Counted from the stretch's first letter, positions 1-7,689 are shown. The stretch: DNA of 24,228 bases from Fen-1308 sp035319125 (GCA_035319125.1 DATHDG010000039.1:1-24228); one strand, 5' to 3'. Notes: generated by a model not told the origin, from the sequence alone. Translations and numbers: made by a program.

Positions 1-134
1 AGGGCTTCAGCTATCTGCGTCGCCCCCGAAGAACAGAGTCCCAAAGTTGCTGCTGTTGTTGCGCAGAACTTCAGGAAATCTCTGCGCGACACGCCTCGTC
101 GCGTCAGATACGAATAAATGCTCTCGCGCTCCAT
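1..134 (-). CDS. [NiFe] hydrogenase small subunit, N-terminal part (runs off the window)
   Basis: Only the first 44 codons are present; the gene continues beyond base 1. The ATG at 134-132 follows a good Shine-Dalgarno (GGGAGGA, 8-14 bases upstream). The peptide begins MERESIYSYLTRRGVSRRDF and continues with LKFC and a run of Ala/Thr/Leu residues. SRRDFLKFC followed by a moderately hydrophobic stretch is the twin-arginine signal typical of periplasmic or membrane-bound [NiFe] hydrogenase small subunits, which carry the Fe-S relay and are exported together with the large subunit. The gene lies 168 bases after hypF on the same strand, which supports the assignment. It has its own promoter at 200-228. 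The Fe-S cysteines are outside the window, so the subgroup (HyaA, HynA or another) cannot be told. Other Tat substrates are possible but the motif match is close. Confidence 0.8.
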   Translation of the reverse strand, partial: MERESIYSYLTRRGVSRRDFLKFCATTAATLGLCSSGATQIAEA

Positions 135-162
135 GCTCGTCCTCCCTCATGACGAAGTTTTA

Positions 163-293
163 CTCTATAAATATAGAGCCAAGTATAGAATAGTACCACA
201 GTTTAGATGAAATGGATTTTGCTGTCAATAGATTCTTTAGTTATGAATTTATTAATTTTTTAAATGGATGCCTATGTATAGAATACGTCTATA
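163..293. repeat. Cluster of five TATAGA/TCTATA hexamers around the hydrogenase promoter
   Basis: In the 168 bases between hypF and the hydrogenase gene the hexamer TATAGA occurs at 172-177, 184-189 and 277-282, and its complement TCTATA at 164-169 and 288-293. Two pairs form inverted repeats: TATAGA-5-TCTATA at 277-293, and CTCTATA-AA-TATAGAG at 163-178. The longer word GTATAGAATA is repeated exactly at 183-192 and 276-285. One pair lies in the transcribed leader, one single copy at the predicted start site, and one pair about 85-100 bases upstream. This looks like a set of operator sites for a dimeric regulator, but the region is A+T-rich and no regulator is identified. Confidence 0.4.
200..228 (-). 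promoter_or_regulatory. Sigma70-type promoter of the hydrogenase gene
   Basis: On the minus strand a perfect -35 TTGACA (228-223) is followed by a 17-base spacer and a -10 TAAACT (205-200). Transcription would start near base 193, leaving a leader of about 60 bases before the ATG at 134. The promoter separates the hydrogenase structural gene from hypF and the housekeeping run upstream. Function is inferred from the match alone. Confidence 0.65.
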
Positions 294-302
294 TGAGACA
301 TA

Positions 303-2609
303 CTATTTCGCCACCAAATGTTGCAGCGCTATAAAAGCCTGACCAAGCGATAGGCAGGCGTCATTGCACGGCAGTGCTTCGCTTGTAGCTACAGACAGGC
401 CATGAGCAGTCAGATCGATCAGAACGTCTTGCAATAGCCTCGCATTCTGGAAGCAGCCGCCGCTAACAATAACATTGCTAAGACCCGATGTTGCGCTGAT
501 GCGAAGAACCATGTCTGTTATCAAAGTTGTTATAGTGCGGTGAAAACGCAAAGAAATCATGGATGGCCTAGTTCCCGCAGCAACTTCACGGGCGATTTCG
601 CGCATTATGCCGCTGAAGTCTATGACAGCCGGCATCGCAGCCTTGATTTCATATGGATAAGGATCAGGCCCCGGACCCTCATCCTCATCAGGCAGCACAC
701 TTTCAAGAGCCACTGCAGCCTCGCCCTCATAGGTATTGAAATGGCATATTCCGGCCAAAGACGATACTGCATCGAAAAGCCTTCCGGCTCCCGATGAGAG
801 CGGTGAGAAAGACGGATTGTCCGCAATCTTCAAAACCGACTCTATTTTTGATCTGCTGAATCTTTCATCGAACCCGATGTCAGACATAACGCTGTAAATA
901 TCCTCATTGCCAAAAGCTTGTTTCAAATAACTTATAGCAACACGCCATGGCTCCTTAATAGCCATCTCTCCTCCCGGCAAGGGCACATATCTGAAATGCG
1001 CGGCCCTTTCAAATCCAGAAGCATCACATACCAAAAACTCTCCCCCCCACAGGTGCCCGTCTGTGCCATAGCCGGTACCGTCGAGGGCAACTCCGATCAC
1101 CTTGTCTTTGATGCCCTTCTCAGCCATGACTGCGGCAATATGTCCGTGATGGTGCTGCACAGCAAAACCTTGAAGCCTTTTCTCCGATATATATTTTGTC
1201 GCCCATCTCGTCGACAGGTAGCCGGGATGAAGATCGTATGCAACTGCAAGCGGTTCAGCGCGGTACACCTGCTTAAGATTTTCCAGCGTTTCCTCAAAAA
1301 AATCGGCTGTCTCAATGTTTTCCATATCGCCTATGTGCTGGCTGACAATGGCTGCATCGCAACGTGTAAGCGCAAACGTGTTCTTGACTTCGGCACCACA
1401 GCCCATGACATCCGGACCTTCTTCATTCAGCATTATGGCCTGCGGGACATATCCGCGGGAGCGCCTGATGAATAGTGTCTTGCCGTTGCACACCCTTGCA
1501 ACCGAATCGTCAACGCGCATGAATATATCACGGTCATGGAGCAGAAAGGCGTCCGCAAGACCGTCAAGTCTTTCTATCGCTTCGTCATTGCCGATAACGA
1601 TGGGCTCCTCCGAGAGGTTTGCACTAGTTGCGACCAGAGCATTAAAATTGCGCGCCCCCGCCGGGTCGTTAAATAGCAGATAATGCAGTGGCGCATAAGG
1701 AAGCATGAATCCGAGATACCGGTTGTTTGGCGCCAGTGCAGCTGGAAGCTTCAGACCAGCCTTCTTTTTCAAAAGAACGATAGGTCTGCGCATATCATTC
1801 AAAAGTGCCGCTTCCGCAGCTGACACATCGCAATAACGCTGGATAACATTTATATCAGGAGACATAAGCGCGAACGGCTTGTTGCGGCGCCGTTTCCGAT
1901 CCCTGAGCAGTACAACGGCTTCTTCATTTTCCGCATCACAACAAAGATGAAAACCGCCTATTCCCTTTACGGCCATAATGCCGCCAAGCTTCATAACATT
2001 GATTGATGCCGATATCGGATCTGAATTGTCAATATCGTACTTTAGGTTTCGAAGCTTAAACTCGACTTTTGGCCCGCAAACAGGACATGCATTCGGCTGG
2101 GCATGAAAACGCCGGTTAGACGGATTATTATATTCGGCGTCACACTGCGGGCACATGCGGAAACCCGACATAGTAGTATTAGGCCTGTCATATGGAACTT
2201 TCTTGGTTATGCTGTATCTCGGACCGCAGTTCGTGCAATTGATAAACGGGTATCTATAGCGCCTGTCATGCTTGTCGAACAACTCCTCCAGGCAATCGTC
2301 GCAAATGGACATATCAGGAGAGATATGAGTAAACCCGCCTTCGTCAACGCTTTGCATAATGCTGAATTCCTTAAACCCGGCAAGCGGAAGTTCTTTTGTC
2401 TCTATCGAATCTATCTTCGCAAGCGGCGGCAGGTTATCTTTGAGTGTGTCGGCAAACCAGGCTGCGTTCTGCCCTTCAACCTCGATAATGACGCCGGTGG
2501 ATGAGTTCGTAACATATCCATTCAGCCCCAACTTATTGACAAGATTATAGACCGCAGGCCTGAATCCTACGCCCTGCACTATTCCCTTGATTGTCAGACG
2601 AAGATGCAT
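303..2609 (-). CDS. hypF: Carbamoyltransferase HypF, [NiFe] hydrogenase maturation
   Basis: HypF transfers the carbamoyl group of carbamoyl phosphate, through carbamoyl-AMP, to the C-terminal cysteine of HypE, providing the cyanide ligands of the hydrogenase Fe(CN)2CO centre in the cytoplasm. All family domains are seen in order in the 768-residue protein: an acylphosphatase domain (VQGVGFRP, residues 11-18); two four-cysteine zinc fingers (C103, C106, C125, C128 and C153, C156, C175, C178); a YrdC-like domain (KGIGGFHLCCDA, KRRRNKPFALM, SANLSEEP); and a Kae1-like domain with HHHGH, GVALDGTGYGTDG and VSGGCFQN. Length is usual. I chose ATG at 2609, which starts directly before the acylphosphatase strand; an in-frame GTG at 2630 would add seven residues, and neither has a clear Shine-Dalgarno. 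It follows the DtxR-type gene by 57 bases and precedes the hydrogenase gene. Confidence 0.95.
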   Translation of the reverse strand: MHLRLTIKGIVQGVGFRPAVYNLVNKLGLNGYVTNSSTGVIIEVEGQNAAWFADTLKDNLPPLAKIDSIETKELPLAGFKEFSIMQSVDEGGFTHISPDMSICDDCLEELFDKHDRRYRYPFINCTNCGPRYSITKKVPYDRPNTTMSGFRMCPQCDAEYNNPSNRRFHAQPNACPVCGPKVEFKLRNLKYDIDNSDPISASINVMKLGGIMAVKGIGGFHLCCDAENEEAVVLLRDRKRRRNKPFALMSPDINVIQRYCDVSAAEAALLNDMRRPIVLLKKKAGLKLPAALAPNNRYLGFMLPYAPLHYLLFNDPAGARNFNALVATSANLSEEPIVIGNDEAIERLDGLADAFLLHDRDIFMRVDDSVARVCNGKTLFIRRSRGYVPQAIMLNEEGPDVMGCGAEVKNTFALTRCDAAIVSQHIGDMENIETADFFEETLENLKQVYRAEPLAVAYDLHPGYLSTRWATKYISEKRLQGFAVQHHHGHIAAVMAEKGIKDKVIGVALDGTGYGTDGHLWGGEFLVCDASGFERAAHFRYVPLPGGEMAIKEPWRVAISYLKQAFGNEDIYSVMSDIGFDERFSRSKIESVLKIADNPSFSPLSSGAGRLFDAVSSLAGICHFNTYEGEAAVALESVLPDEDEGPGPDPYPYEIKAAMPAVIDFSGIMREIAREVAAGTRPSMISLRFHRTITTLITDMVLRISATSGLSNVIVSGGCFQNARLLQDVLIDLTAHGLSVATSEALPCNDACLSLGQAFIALQHLVAK

Positions 2610-2666
2610 AAAAATACGGTAGAGGCGCACCGAAATACGACCATACAGTCGGATTCTGCTATGCCT

Positions 2667-3317
2667 TTACATAACCTTCTTGACAAAGATTTCTTTCGCA
2701 AGTTCCTGGTCGATGGCTATTGTAGTCTCGTCCATCTGCAGAACGACAGATGGTTTTCTCTGGATCAATTTTATGATCGTACCAGGGATGATCCCTATAG
2801 AGCTGAGACGTCCGATCCTGGCCGCTTCGGATGGTGTGATGAATACTATCTTTCCGGTCTTTCCGACCTCGAACTCCGTAAGCCTGGAGACAACCGGCCT
2901 GATATCCACGCTATATTTCTTGCAGCATTCGCCGCGGGGGATAGGCTTCCCGTGCGGACATACAGGGGGATGACCAAGAAATGTACAGACGCTCTCAGTC
3001 AGTTCTTCGCTCAATATATGTTCCACCTTGCATGCGTCCTCTTCCATAGTATCCTTTGATAGATCGAAGACATCAGTGAATAGTCTTTCGGCCAGCCTGT
3101 GCCTCCGAATCAGTCCAGTGGCAGCTGCCTTGCCCTTGTCCGATAGCCTGATTTCTTCACCAGTAATTTCCGCAAGGTTTTCGCGTCTCAGCGATTCGAG
3201 CATGTCATCAACATCTGGATCATCAGAAGAGAGCCTGAAACGTTTCATGTCGTGATGGCCTTCCTCTGCTAATATCCACAACAACTCAAGGGCCTCGTCT
3301 ATTCTCTCTTTTTCCAT
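2667..3317 (-). CDS. DtxR/MntR-family metal-dependent repressor with C-terminal FeoA domain
   Basis: The predicted 216-residue protein has the DtxR-family layout: an N-terminal winged helix (about 1-66), a dimerisation and metal-binding domain (about 67-130) and a FeoA/SH3-like domain (about 140-216). The core RRHRLAERLF, DACKVEH and the tail CPHGKPIP are family signatures. H73, E77, C96, E99 and H100 correspond to DtxR metal ligands H79, E83, C102, E105 and H106; the position of DtxR H98 holds E92. C111, C120, C131 and C132 are also present. Family members repress iron or manganese uptake when metal-bound. The ATG at 3317 follows GGGGGA; an upstream in-frame start at 3419 would overlap rnhB by 85 bases and is less likely. 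Whether it controls the adjacent hypF and hydrogenase is unknown. The recognition helix is not strongly conserved. Confidence 0.85.
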   Translation of the reverse strand: MEKERIDEALELLWILAEEGHHDMKRFRLSSDDPDVDDMLESLRRENLAEITGEEIRLSDKGKAAATGLIRRHRLAERLFTDVFDLSKDTMEEDACKVEHILSEELTESVCTFLGHPPVCPHGKPIPRGECCKKYSVDIRPVVSRLTEFEVGKTGKIVFITPSEAARIGRLSSIGIIPGTIIKLIQRKPSVVLQMDETTIAIDQELAKEIFVKKVM

Positions 3318-3334
3318 AAAATTCCCCCGGCCAG

Positions 3335-3949
3335 TCAGCCAACAAAAGGTAAAGACAGCGATATCACTGGATGAAAGCTCTTTCGATGAATTGGACAGGG
3401 GCCATGAAGTTTCAGGCATTCAAGATGCTTTCTGGTTGCGTACCCCTTATGATGATCAAAACCGTATTGAGGAAAGGTAGCATGATAATCCATCATCATC
3501 CTGTCTCTAGTAACCTTTGCAATGATAGATGCAGCCGCTATCGAAGCACTCTTGGCGTCACCTTTAATGATGGGAATTTGTTTGACGCTGACCCCCGGTA
3601 TAGTCAAGGCATCGATCAGAAGCAGCTCAGGAATTGATTCAAGACCCATAACAGCAAGATGCATAGCTTTTTTTGTGGCATTCAATATATTGATCCTATC
3701 TATCTCGTCAGCGTCGATTACACCTACGCTAACCATTCCAGAAGATAGAATAATTCTGTACAATGTCTCTCTTTCAGCCTCAGGAACCTTCTTAGAATCC
3801 CTTAGACCACTTATCCTCTGGCCCTTGTCAAGAACAACTGCAGCAGCAACTACCGGCCCGGCTAGCGGGCCCCGTCCAGCCTCATCGACCCCGGCTATTA
3901 CAGAGAACTCACCGTTGCCGGCAGATTCATCATAATCATAGGGGTCCAT
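3335..3949 (-). CDS. rnhB: Ribonuclease HII
   Basis: The enzyme cuts RNA in RNA-DNA hybrids and starts removal of misincorporated ribonucleotides. The 204-residue sequence opens with the signature GVDEAGRGPLAGPVVAAAV, giving catalytic D22 and E23; D113 (in LLLIDALTI) and D131 (in IIKGDAKSASIAAASI) complete the four-carboxylate site of E. coli RNase HII. Length is normal for the family. It begins six bases after the rplS stop codon without a clear Shine-Dalgarno, suggesting translational coupling, and its stop codon lies 17 bases before the DtxR-type start. The rplS-rnhB order is common in bacteria; yraN, which often follows, is not here. Confidence 0.95.
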   Translation of the reverse strand: MDPYDYDESAGNGEFSVIAGVDEAGRGPLAGPVVAAAVVLDKGQRISGLRDSKKVPEAERETLYRIILSSGMVSVGVIDADEIDRINILNATKKAMHLAVMGLESIPELLLIDALTIPGVSVKQIPIIKGDAKSASIAAASIIAKVTRDRMMMDYHATFPQYGFDHHKGYATRKHLECLKLHGPCPIHRKSFHPVISLSLPFVG

Positions 3950-3955
3950 TAAGTT

Positions 3956-4324
3956 CTATTCTGCTGCGGTTTCTTTCTTCAGTTCCCTCGCCTTTTCCTT
4001 GACCTTGGCATCCTTGCCCTTCTTATGGCGGAGATAGTAGAGCTTTGCCTTCCTGACATCGCCCTTCTTAAGCACCTCTATCTTGTCAATAGACCGCGAA
4101 TGTACCGGAAAGACTCTCTCAACTCCGACTCCAAATGAGATCTTCCTGACCATGAAGGTCTCATTTACGCCTTGCCCTTTTCTGGCAATTACAACACCTT
4201 CAAATGGCTGAAGTCTTTCCTTGTCACCCTCGACGACCTTCACGAATGTTCTGACAGTATCTCCGACATTGAACTTAGGGACTTCCTTCCTGAATCTCTC
4301 CTCAACAGCCTTTATTAAGTTCAT
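3956..4324 (-). CDS. rplS: 50S ribosomal protein L19
   Basis: L19 sits at the interface between the ribosomal subunits. The 122-residue protein shows the family pattern: FNVGDTVRTFVKVVEG, RLQPFEGVVIARKGQG, then FMVRKISFGVGVERVFPVHS and KGDVRKAKLYYLRHKKGK. Two ATG codons are adjacent (4327 and 4324); the second has better spacing from GGAGGAGA and is chosen. The Shine-Dalgarno and first codons lie inside the 3' end of trmD, an overlap of about 23 bases that couples the two genes. The lysine-rich tail KEKARELKKETAAE extends slightly beyond the shortest homologues. Confidence 0.96.
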   Translation of the reverse strand: MNLIKAVEERFRKEVPKFNVGDTVRTFVKVVEGDKERLQPFEGVVIARKGQGVNETFMVRKISFGVGVERVFPVHSRSIDKIEVLKKGDVRKAKLYYLRHKKGKDAKVKEKARELKKETAAE

Positions 4325-5087
4325 CATTCTCCTCCGACATTATGATATCCATTTGCGAGCAAAGCTCTTGCAGCATTCTTCTATCTTTAGCGCTCAAAGC
4401 GGCTTTTTTTAATAATTCGGGCCTCTTCTCAAGTGTGCGTCTTAAGGCCTCCATCCTTCTCCATTCAGCAATCCTTGCATGATTGCCCGAAAGAAGCACG
4501 TCCGGCACTAGAAGTCCCTTAAAGTCCGGAGGCCTTGTATAGTGCGGATAATCTAGTATCCCCCAGGTAAACGACTCTTCCTTTGATGATTCATCATCTC
4601 CCAAAACCCCGGGACAGAGCCGGGCAACGCTGTCTATTATAACTAATGAAGCCAGCTCGCCACCAGTCATGACAAAGTCGCCAATTGAAACCTCTTCATC
4701 AATAAACCTTTCTCGCACCCGCTCATCAATTCCTTCATATCTGCCGCAAATAAGAAGTATTCGCCTTTTCTCATGCAGGAGATTCTCTGCAAAATCCTGA
4801 TCGAATGTCCTGCCCTGAGGGCTAAGTAATATCTTTCTCGTTTGCCGACATTCAGCATCGATTGCCTGAAGAGCATTAAACATCGGCTCAACTTTCATCA
4901 CCATACCGGAGCCGCCTCCGTATGGATAGTCGTCAACGGTTCTATGCTTATCCGTAGCATAATCACGCAGGTTGTATACCTTAACGTCCAGCAGTCCATT
5001 GTGGACAGCCCGTTTCAATATGCTCTCGCCAAGATAAGCATGAATGATCGAGGGGAAAATTGTTAAGACATCAAAGCTTATGCACAT
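4302..5087 (-). CDS. trmD: tRNA (guanine37-N1)-methyltransferase
   Basis: TrmD methylates G37 next to the anticodon using S-adenosylmethionine, which prevents +1 frameshifting. Family motifs are all visible in the 261-residue product: FDVLTIFP at the start, DDYPYGGGSGMVMK, LLSPQGRTFDQ, LICGRYEGIDERV and SIGDFVMTGGELA, which form the trefoil-knot cofactor site, and HYTRPP in the substrate part. I use the ATG at 5087; an in-frame TTG at 5093 adds two residues. The Shine-Dalgarno is weak (GGGCAGA at a distance). It overlaps rplS at its 3' end. The gene directly upstream is khpA, not rimM as in most genomes. Confidence 0.96.
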   Translation of the reverse strand: MCISFDVLTIFPSIIHAYLGESILKRAVHNGLLDVKVYNLRDYATDKHRTVDDYPYGGGSGMVMKVEPMFNALQAIDAECRQTRKILLSPQGRTFDQDFAENLLHEKRRILLICGRYEGIDERVRERFIDEEVSIGDFVMTGGELASLVIIDSVARLCPGVLGDDESSKEESFTWGILDYPHYTRPPDFKGLLVPDVLLSGNHARIAEWRRMEALRRTLEKRPELLKKAALSAKDRRMLQELCSQMDIIMSEENDELNKGC

Positions 5088-5123
5088 AACCAATCTGATC
5101 TGCCCAATGCATTCAATAACAAA

Positions 5124-5144
5124 GGGCGTTCTCGACGAACGCCC
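5124..5144 (-). terminator. Hairpin between khpA and trmD
   Basis: GGGCGTTC (5124-5131) and GAACGCCC (5137-5144) form a perfect 8-base stem with a 5-base loop. On the transcribed minus strand it is followed by TTTGTTATTG, so it could act as a weak intrinsic terminator or attenuator inside the ribosomal operon, or as a stabilising 3' end after processing. It occupies the place where rimM would normally be found. A strong U-run is missing, so termination would be partial at best. Confidence 0.5.
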
Positions 5145-5173
5145 CTCAAACGTTTGTCGCGTGTAAACGCTTT

Positions 5174-5404
5174 CTATTCCAGTATCTCAAGAACGCATCT
5201 TTTGCCGACCTTCGTCCCGGCCGCGCCGAGTATGGTCCTCATTGCCCTCGCCGTCTTGCCCTGCTTACCAATCACCTTCCCAAGATCGCTCTGGGAAACC
5301 CTAAGTTCATACACTGTTGTTTTTTCCCCTTCAATCTCACTTACCTTGACCTCATCCGGCTTGTCTACAAGTGATTTCGCCATTGCCTCGATTAACGCCT
5401 TCAT
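5174..5404 (-). CDS. khpA: KH-domain RNA-binding protein KhpA
   Basis: This 76-residue protein is essentially one type II KH domain with the GxxG loop GKQG (46-49) followed by KTARAMRTIL. KhpA proteins bind RNA, commonly as a dimer with KhpB, and have been linked to cell size and to small-RNA function in Firmicutes. The start ATG at 5404 follows GGAGGTGACGC, a strong Shine-Dalgarno. It follows rpsP by 57 bases, the conserved rpsP-khpA arrangement. Length and position are typical. Confidence 0.93.
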   Translation of the reverse strand: MKALIEAMAKSLVDKPDEVKVSEIEGEKTTVYELRVSQSDLGKVIGKQGKTARAMRTILGAAGTKVGKRCVLEILE

Positions 5405-5461
5405 GCGTCACCTCCGCAGGATTAGAGTCGACAGATGTAATGATAGCTGGGAACTCCCGGC

Positions 5462-5698
5462 CTATATGCCGGCTTTTTGCAGAAGTTTCTTTACGGTTTC
5501 GCTAGGCTGGGCACCCTTGCCGATCCAGTGCTTCGCGCGCTCCAAGTCGACATCCAGCTTAGATGGCTCGATCTTGGGATCATATGTCCCTAGGATCTCT
5601 ATAAAAGGGCCGTCTCTTCTTGCCTTGGCATCGGCTACGATAATCCGGTAAAAGGGTTTCTTGTGTGCCCCCAACCTTGTTAATCTAATCTTAACCAA
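5462..5698 (-). CDS. rpsP: 30S ribosomal protein S16
   Basis: S16 is an early-binding protein of the 30S subunit. The 78-residue sequence carries the family pattern: IRLTRLGAHKKPFYRIIVAD, RRDGPFIEILGTYDP and the ERAKHWIGKGAQPSETVKKLL segment. The start codon is TTG (5698-5696), set by a strong AGGAGGTGATT placed two bases before it; no in-frame ATG fits. It follows ffh after a 100-base gap that holds a candidate internal promoter, and leads into khpA, trmD and rplS. Confidence 0.96.
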   Translation of the reverse strand: MVKIRLTRLGAHKKPFYRIIVADAKARRDGPFIEILGTYDPKIEPSKLDVDLERAKHWIGKGAQPSETVKKLLQKAGI

Positions 5699-5733
5699 CT
5701 AATCACCTCCTAAACTAATTCGCATAGTTGAAA

Positions 5734-5763
5734 ATTTTAATATATTTAATACGATTAATTCAA
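5734..5763 (-). promoter_or_regulatory. Possible internal promoter before rpsP
   Basis: Minus-strand TTGAAT (5763-5758), an 18-base spacer and TAAAAT (5739-5734) lie in the 100-base A+T-rich gap between ffh and rpsP. They would start transcription about 30 bases before the rpsP TTG. In this A+T-rich context a chance match is quite possible. Confidence 0.35.
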
Positions 5764-5798
5764 ACTTTCAAACGGTTGGACATTGCTGATAGCCACTG

Positions 5799-7127
5799 TC
5801 AGAATGGAAGGAACTTTGGCAGCTTGAAACCCTTCTTACCGGCGCCTTTCATCATCTTCATCATCTTACGCATTTCAAGGTATTGCTTCAGCAGCCTGTT
5901 GACATCCGCTACAGTCGCTCCGCTTCCCATTGCAATCCGCTTTCTGCGGCTTCCATTGATGATGGTATGGTCGTTGCGCTCTTTCATGGTCATAGAATTT
6001 ATGATCGCCTCAATCCTGACAAATTCTCTCTCATCCACCTTGATGTCTTTCATGGCCTTTCCCATGCCGGGAATCATACCAAGGAGGTTTTCAAGAGGTC
6101 CCATTGATCTGAGCTTCTTCAACTGATCTTTAAGATCTTCAAATGTAAACTTGTCCTCAATGATCTTAGCCTGGAGCTTCTCGGCCTCCTTTCGGTCAAA
6201 CGTATCTTGTGCCTGCTCGATGAGCGTAAGCACATCTCCCATACCGAGAATTCTTTTTGCCACCCGGTCAGGATAGAAAGGCTCGATCATGTCGATTTTC
6301 TCGCCCATACCCATGAATTTGATGGGCCGTCCTGTCACATGCCTGATAGATAGCGCCGCACCACCCCTTGCATCTCCGTCCATCTTGGTCAAAATTACAC
6401 CATCTATCCCGATGAGCTCATTAAAACTTTTTGCAATATTCACTGCATCCTGGCCAGTCATTGCATCTGCTACAAAGAGCACTTCTTTTGGCTGAACCCT
6501 CTCCTTAACCTTCTTGAGTTCGTCCATAAGCTCTTCATCGATATGAAGACGACCGGCAGTATCAATAATTACAATGTCGCGGGCGTCAAGCCTCGATTGC
6601 TTGATTGCATCGCCACATACAGACACAGGATCCCTGTTTTCCTTTGAATAAAACACTGGTATATCCAACTGTTTGCCGAGCGTGATTAATTGATCAATAG
6701 CAGCAGGCCTCTTCAGATCCGCAGCCACAAGCATCGGACGCCTGCCCTCTTTCTTGAACAGGCGGGCAAGTTTAGCTGAAGTGGTAGTTTTTCCTGATCC
6801 CTGAAGCCCGATCATCATGATAACAGTCGGAGGGTTCGGGGCAAGATGAATCCTCTCATTGGCTACGCCCAACAGTTCAGTCAGTTCATCAAGAACTATC
6901 TTGATAACCTGCTGCGCCGGCGAAAGGCTTTCCAGCACTTCCTTACCAACAGCCCGTTCGCGTATATGTTGAACAAAATCCTTTACAACTTTAAAGTTAA
7001 CATCGGCTTCAAGCAGGGCAAGCCGAACCTCTTTGAGTGCCGCATCGACATCTTCTTCCTTGAGTATTCCCCTGCTCTTTAGCTTCTTGAAAATAGATTC
7101 CAGCTTTTCGCTTAAGCTTTCAAACAT
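5799..7127 (-). CDS. ffh: Signal recognition particle GTPase Ffh
   Basis: Ffh binds signal sequences on nascent inner-membrane proteins and, with 4.5S RNA and FtsY, targets the ribosome to the translocon. The 442-residue product has the N domain (about 1-88), the G domain with GLQGSGKTT (107-115), DTAGR (189-193) and TKMDGDARGG (247-256), and the methionine-rich M domain (about 320-442) with LLGMIPGM, SRRKRIAMGSG and MRKMMKMMKG. Length is normal. The ATG at 7127 has GGAGA seven bases before it. It starts 16 bases after the stop of the TlpA-like gene and leads into rpsP, a common bacterial order. No SRP RNA gene was seen in the window. Confidence 0.97.
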   Translation of the reverse strand: MFESLSEKLESIFKKLKSRGILKEEDVDAALKEVRLALLEADVNFKVVKDFVQHIRERAVGKEVLESLSPAQQVIKIVLDELTELLGVANERIHLAPNPPTVIMMIGLQGSGKTTTSAKLARLFKKEGRRPMLVAADLKRPAAIDQLITLGKQLDIPVFYSKENRDPVSVCGDAIKQSRLDARDIVIIDTAGRLHIDEELMDELKKVKERVQPKEVLFVADAMTGQDAVNIAKSFNELIGIDGVILTKMDGDARGGAALSIRHVTGRPIKFMGMGEKIDMIEPFYPDRVAKRILGMGDVLTLIEQAQDTFDRKEAEKLQAKIIEDKFTFEDLKDQLKKLRSMGPLENLLGMIPGMGKAMKDIKVDEREFVRIEAIINSMTMKERNDHTIINGSRRKRIAMGSGATVADVNRLLKQYLEMRKMMKMMKGAGKKGFKLPKFLPF

Positions 7128-7143
7128 CTTGTCTCCATATATA

Positions 7144-7677
7144 TCATTTTATCAAAGGGCTGATTTCTGCTTCCAGCACTTTAGCATAATCCTCAATTAT
7201 ACCAAGATGTTTACCCCTGATCTTTCCGTCAGCATCTATAATGATCGTGGTTGGCAGACTGAAAACCCCAAACATCTTACCGACTTTTCCGTCATCGATA
7301 ACAATCGGATAGGTCAGGCCGAATTCTTTTCTGTAATCAGCTAGAGTTTTAGCAGCGTTTGGTTCTTCATCGACTGAAACAGCAATTACCGCAACTCCCC
7401 TGTCCTTATGCCGCTCATAAAATGACTTGAGCTCAGGGGCCAGCATCCTGCAGGGTTCGCACCATGTGCCGAAAAAATCAAGCACAACCACTTTCCCGCG
7501 ATAGGCAGCCAAATCTATCTTTTGGCCGGCAATGTCATTAAGGACAAATACAGGGGCAAGACCGGCACCAGCCCCTTTTGGCTCCACATCTCCTTTAGAG
7601 CACGAGCAAGCCAAGAAAACCATAAAAAAAATTAAAACTGAAAAGGCGAGGAACTTCGCCCTGCAGCGGAAATGCAA
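7144..7677 (-). CDS. TlpA/ResA-like thioredoxin-fold lipoprotein
   Basis: The 177-residue protein has a hydrophobic leader ending in FLAC (lipid-modified cysteine most likely C24), so it should be anchored on the outside of the inner membrane or on the outer membrane. The mature part is an AhpC/TSA-Redoxin type thioredoxin fold with active site WCEPC (C73, C76), the DFFGTWCEPCRM motif and a cis-proline at P142 (SLPTT). Proteins of this type reduce disulfides for cytochrome c maturation or other extracytoplasmic tasks. The start is TTG at 7677, 12 bases after the trxA stop, with AAGG overlapping that stop as a possible ribosome site. The substrate is unknown; neighbours trxA and ffh do not reveal it. 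Confidence 0.85.
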   Translation of the reverse strand: MHFRCRAKFLAFSVLIFFMVFLACSCSKGDVEPKGAGAGLAPVFVLNDIAGQKIDLAAYRGKVVVLDFFGTWCEPCRMLAPELKSFYERHKDRGVAVIAVSVDEEPNAAKTLADYRKEFGLTYPIVIDDGKVGKMFGVFSLPTTIIIDADGKIRGKHLGIIEDYAKVLEAEISPLIK

Positions 7678-7689
7678 TAGTTTATAACC

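Noticed and set aside
918..1475. Open frame of 185 codons on the plus strand inside hypF
   Set aside because: It is antisense to a well-supported hypF, has no ribosome site or recognisable domain, and the codon pattern follows hypF.
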